NCBI RefSeq assembly: GCF_035593345.1
Contig: NZ_CP141606.1
Location: forward strand, 3,782,001 to 3,846,000
Direction of reading: 5' to 3'
Source of the DNA: Lelliottia sp. JS-SCA-14
GTDB lineage: Bacteria; Pseudomonadota; Gammaproteobacteria; Enterobacterales; Enterobacteriaceae
DNA: 64,000 nt
Below, piece after piece: positions 62,655-64,000 of the stretch. The translations under genes and the position numbers were made by a program. The notes under the pieces are model-generated. The model worked only from the letters and a program-made list of their open reading frames with translations, had not been told where the DNA came from and did no database searches. Numbering within the stretch: the stretch's first letter is position 1; every line of letters begins with the position of its first letter.

Positions 62655-64000
62655 TCTTTCTTACTCCAGGGCATCGATTTCTGTAATGCGCTGACGCTCT
62701 CCCAGACTTTCCAGCCCTGAGGATCCACATAATCCACTTTTCCGTTCTGGCTGCCGGAAACCTGAGACAAGCATGCCATACCTTGCGGCTTCACCACCGC
62801 CTGGTGGAAGAAATCGGCAACCTTTTGCGGCGTCAGCTGTTTTATCTCGGCCACTACTTTATCACGGGAATCGAAGGTCATATTCCCCCGGTCGAAATCT
62901 TTGCTCAACTGCGACGCTTCTTCGCCCAGGGTCTGCGGAGCTTGCACCACCTGCGCGATCACCGCCTGCTGAATTTGGGCAAACTCTTCTGGCGTCATTT
63001 TGCGCAGTTTCTCTTCCGCCTGCGGGAAGAACGCCTGATAACGCTGCCAAAGATAAGCGGGCTGTTTGTCGCTGCTTTGCAGCAAGAAGCCGAGGCCCCA
63101 CTGGCGACCGACGTTCATCGAGAACGCAAACACCGCATAGCCGAGCTGTTCTTCGGTACGCAGCTGGTTGTAGAACCACGGCTGGATGATTTGCCCCAGC
63201 ACCGCGCTGTAGGCGGAGCTGGCAAACTCATCGTAGCCGGTCGGGACAAAGACGGCGGCCAGCGCGGAATCCGTGCTGCTGCCCGCTTTTTCGAAGATCA
63301 CATTCTGCTGTTTATCCACCAGCACGTCCTGGTTACGACACCACTCGTTGCCGTTCGCTCCCAGCTGCTTGCGAACATTCTGCGCGAGGGTTTTGGCCTG
63401 GTCTTCGCTCATGTTGCCGACAATCAGGAACTCTGGCCGCGAGTTCGTTTTCAGGGCGGTACGGTAGTCCAGCACCTCTTTCAGGGTGATCGACGGCAGC
63501 AGCGCACGGCGGGTTTCACGCTGGAAGTACGGGATCTGCGACAGCATCTGCACCGGCATAATCGCCTGATCGAAGGCTTTGCCTTTTTCCGCCGAATCCA
63601 TCATCTGCGCGTACCAGGATTTCGCCTGTTCAAGCTGCTCTTCGGTCGGCGTGTAGCTGAAATACCCGTCCAGCAGCGCTTCGAAAAGCTGCGGCAGACG
63701 CTGGGTGTAGCCGTTGGCGTTGACCATCAGTCCGTTGTTAGCGTTGGTGGAGAAACTGATCCCGCCCACGGCAGCCTGGTTACTCAGCTGATCGAGGGCG
63801 ATGCCTGCCAGGTAGTCATTCAGGGCAAACATGACCTGATTTTTGGCGCTGTCCATCGCCTGCGGGTTACGCAGCACGACGCTGACATCCGCCTTCGGCT
63901 CGCTGGCAAAGTAGCGGCTCGGGGTATAGACCACGCGTAAAGTCGGTTCGTTAACGATCAGTTCCGGATGCGGGTATTCCTTCGCAGGTTTGATCAGCGT
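62651..64000 (-). CDS. ptrA: Protease III (pitrilysin), N-terminus cut by window edge
   Basis: PtrA is a periplasmic zinc metallopeptidase of the M16 (insulinase) family. The 449 visible residues are the C-terminal half: VVYTPSRYFASEPKADVSVVLRNPQAMDS, M16 domains with YFSYTPTEEQLEQAKSWYAQMMDSAEK, LIVGNMSEDQAKTLAQNVRKQLG, RTEEQLGYAVFAFSMNVGRQWGLGFLLQS and QVSGSQNGKVDYVDPQGWKVWESV. The frame is open to base 64000. The catalytic HxxEH motif and the signal peptide are outside the window. It overlaps the recB start. Confidence 0.95.
   Translation of the reverse strand, partial: TLIKPAKEYPHPELIVNEPTLRVVYTPSRYFASEPKADVSVVLRNPQAMDSAKNQVMFALNDYLAGIALDQLSNQAAVGGISFSTNANNGLMVNANGYTQRLPQLFEALLDGYFSYTPTEEQLEQAKSWYAQMMDSAEKGKAFDQAIMPVQMLSQIPYFQRETRRALLPSITLKEVLDYRTALKTNSRPEFLIVGNMSEDQAKTLAQNVRKQLGANGNEWCRNQDVLVDKQQNVIFEKAGSSTDSALAAVFVPTGYDEFASSAYSAVLGQIIQPWFYNQLRTEEQLGYAVFAFSMNVGRQWGLGFLLQSSDKQPAYLWQRYQAFFPQAEEKLRKMTPEEFAQIQQAVIAQVVQAPQTLGEEASQLSKDFDRGNMTFDSRDKVVAEIKQLTPQKVADFFHQAVVKPQGMACLSQVSGSQNGKVDYVDPQGWKVWESVSALQKSMPWSKKE

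Noticed and set aside
62783..63940. A 385-codon plus-strand frame opposite ptrA
   Set aside because: It is the complement of the conserved M16 peptidase frame.

Overview
The window is a chromosomal segment of a gamma-proteobacterium of the Enterobacteriaceae, most like the Enterobacter/Lelliottia/Leclercia/Citrobacter group. Gene order from cysI through queD, ygcN-ygcE, queE, eno, pyrG, mazG, relA, rlmD, barA, gud, csrB, syd, queF, ppnN, sdaCB, xni, rlmM, gcvA/gcvB, csdAE, mltA, three initiator tRNAs, amiC, argA and recBD-ptrA follows the E. coli K-12 map. The differences from K-12 mark it as a relative rather than E. coli. Both ends cut a gene: cysI lacks its C-terminus and ptrA its N-terminus.

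Region 1 (1-14.7 kb): the sulfite reductase genes, queD, then the poorly understood ygc cluster. Two opposed operons encode an ETF-quinone oxidoreductase-like flavoprotein, its ferredoxin and a GlpP-type antiterminator (ygcNOP, plus strand), and an SDR, an FAD-linked oxidase, an MFS carrier and both ETF subunits (ygcWUSRQ, minus strand). A second transporter and an FGGY kinase (yqcE-ygcE) diverge from ygcW. Both divergent transcripts begin with the same 18-nt element overlapping the 5' arm of a Rho-independent terminator, and each has a CRP-like site about 44-46 bp upstream. This looks like a catabolic pathway that sends electrons to quinone through ETF and is controlled by CRP and RNA antitermination.

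Region 2 (14.7-30.6 kb): queE; a nanE-PTS EIICB-RpiR cassette where K-12 has ygcG; eno-pyrG-mazG; an AT-rich two-gene insertion (a DUF4225 protein and a small membrane protein) where K-12 has mazEF; relA, rlmD and barA.

Region 3 (30.6-37.5 kb): an intact IS110-family element of the IS621 type, inserted in one arm of an intergenic palindromic repeat, then garK-gudD-gudX-gudP for glucarate use. The non-coding left end of the IS folds like a bridge RNA. Its candidate guide segments match the actual insertion site and the actual IS ends, and the core is CT.

Region 4 (37.5-64 kb): housekeeping genes and RNAs: yqcA, truC, yqcC, csrB (with a UvrY-type operator upstream), syd, queF, ppnN, sdaCB, xni, rlmM, ygdD, gcvA/gcvB, ygdI, csdAE-tcdA, mltA, three tRNA-fMet genes, amiC, argA, recD, recB, ptrA. 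Three queuosine-pathway genes (queD, queE, queF) lie in separate places in the window, and BarA is encoded about 9 kb from csrB, the RNA its pathway activates.
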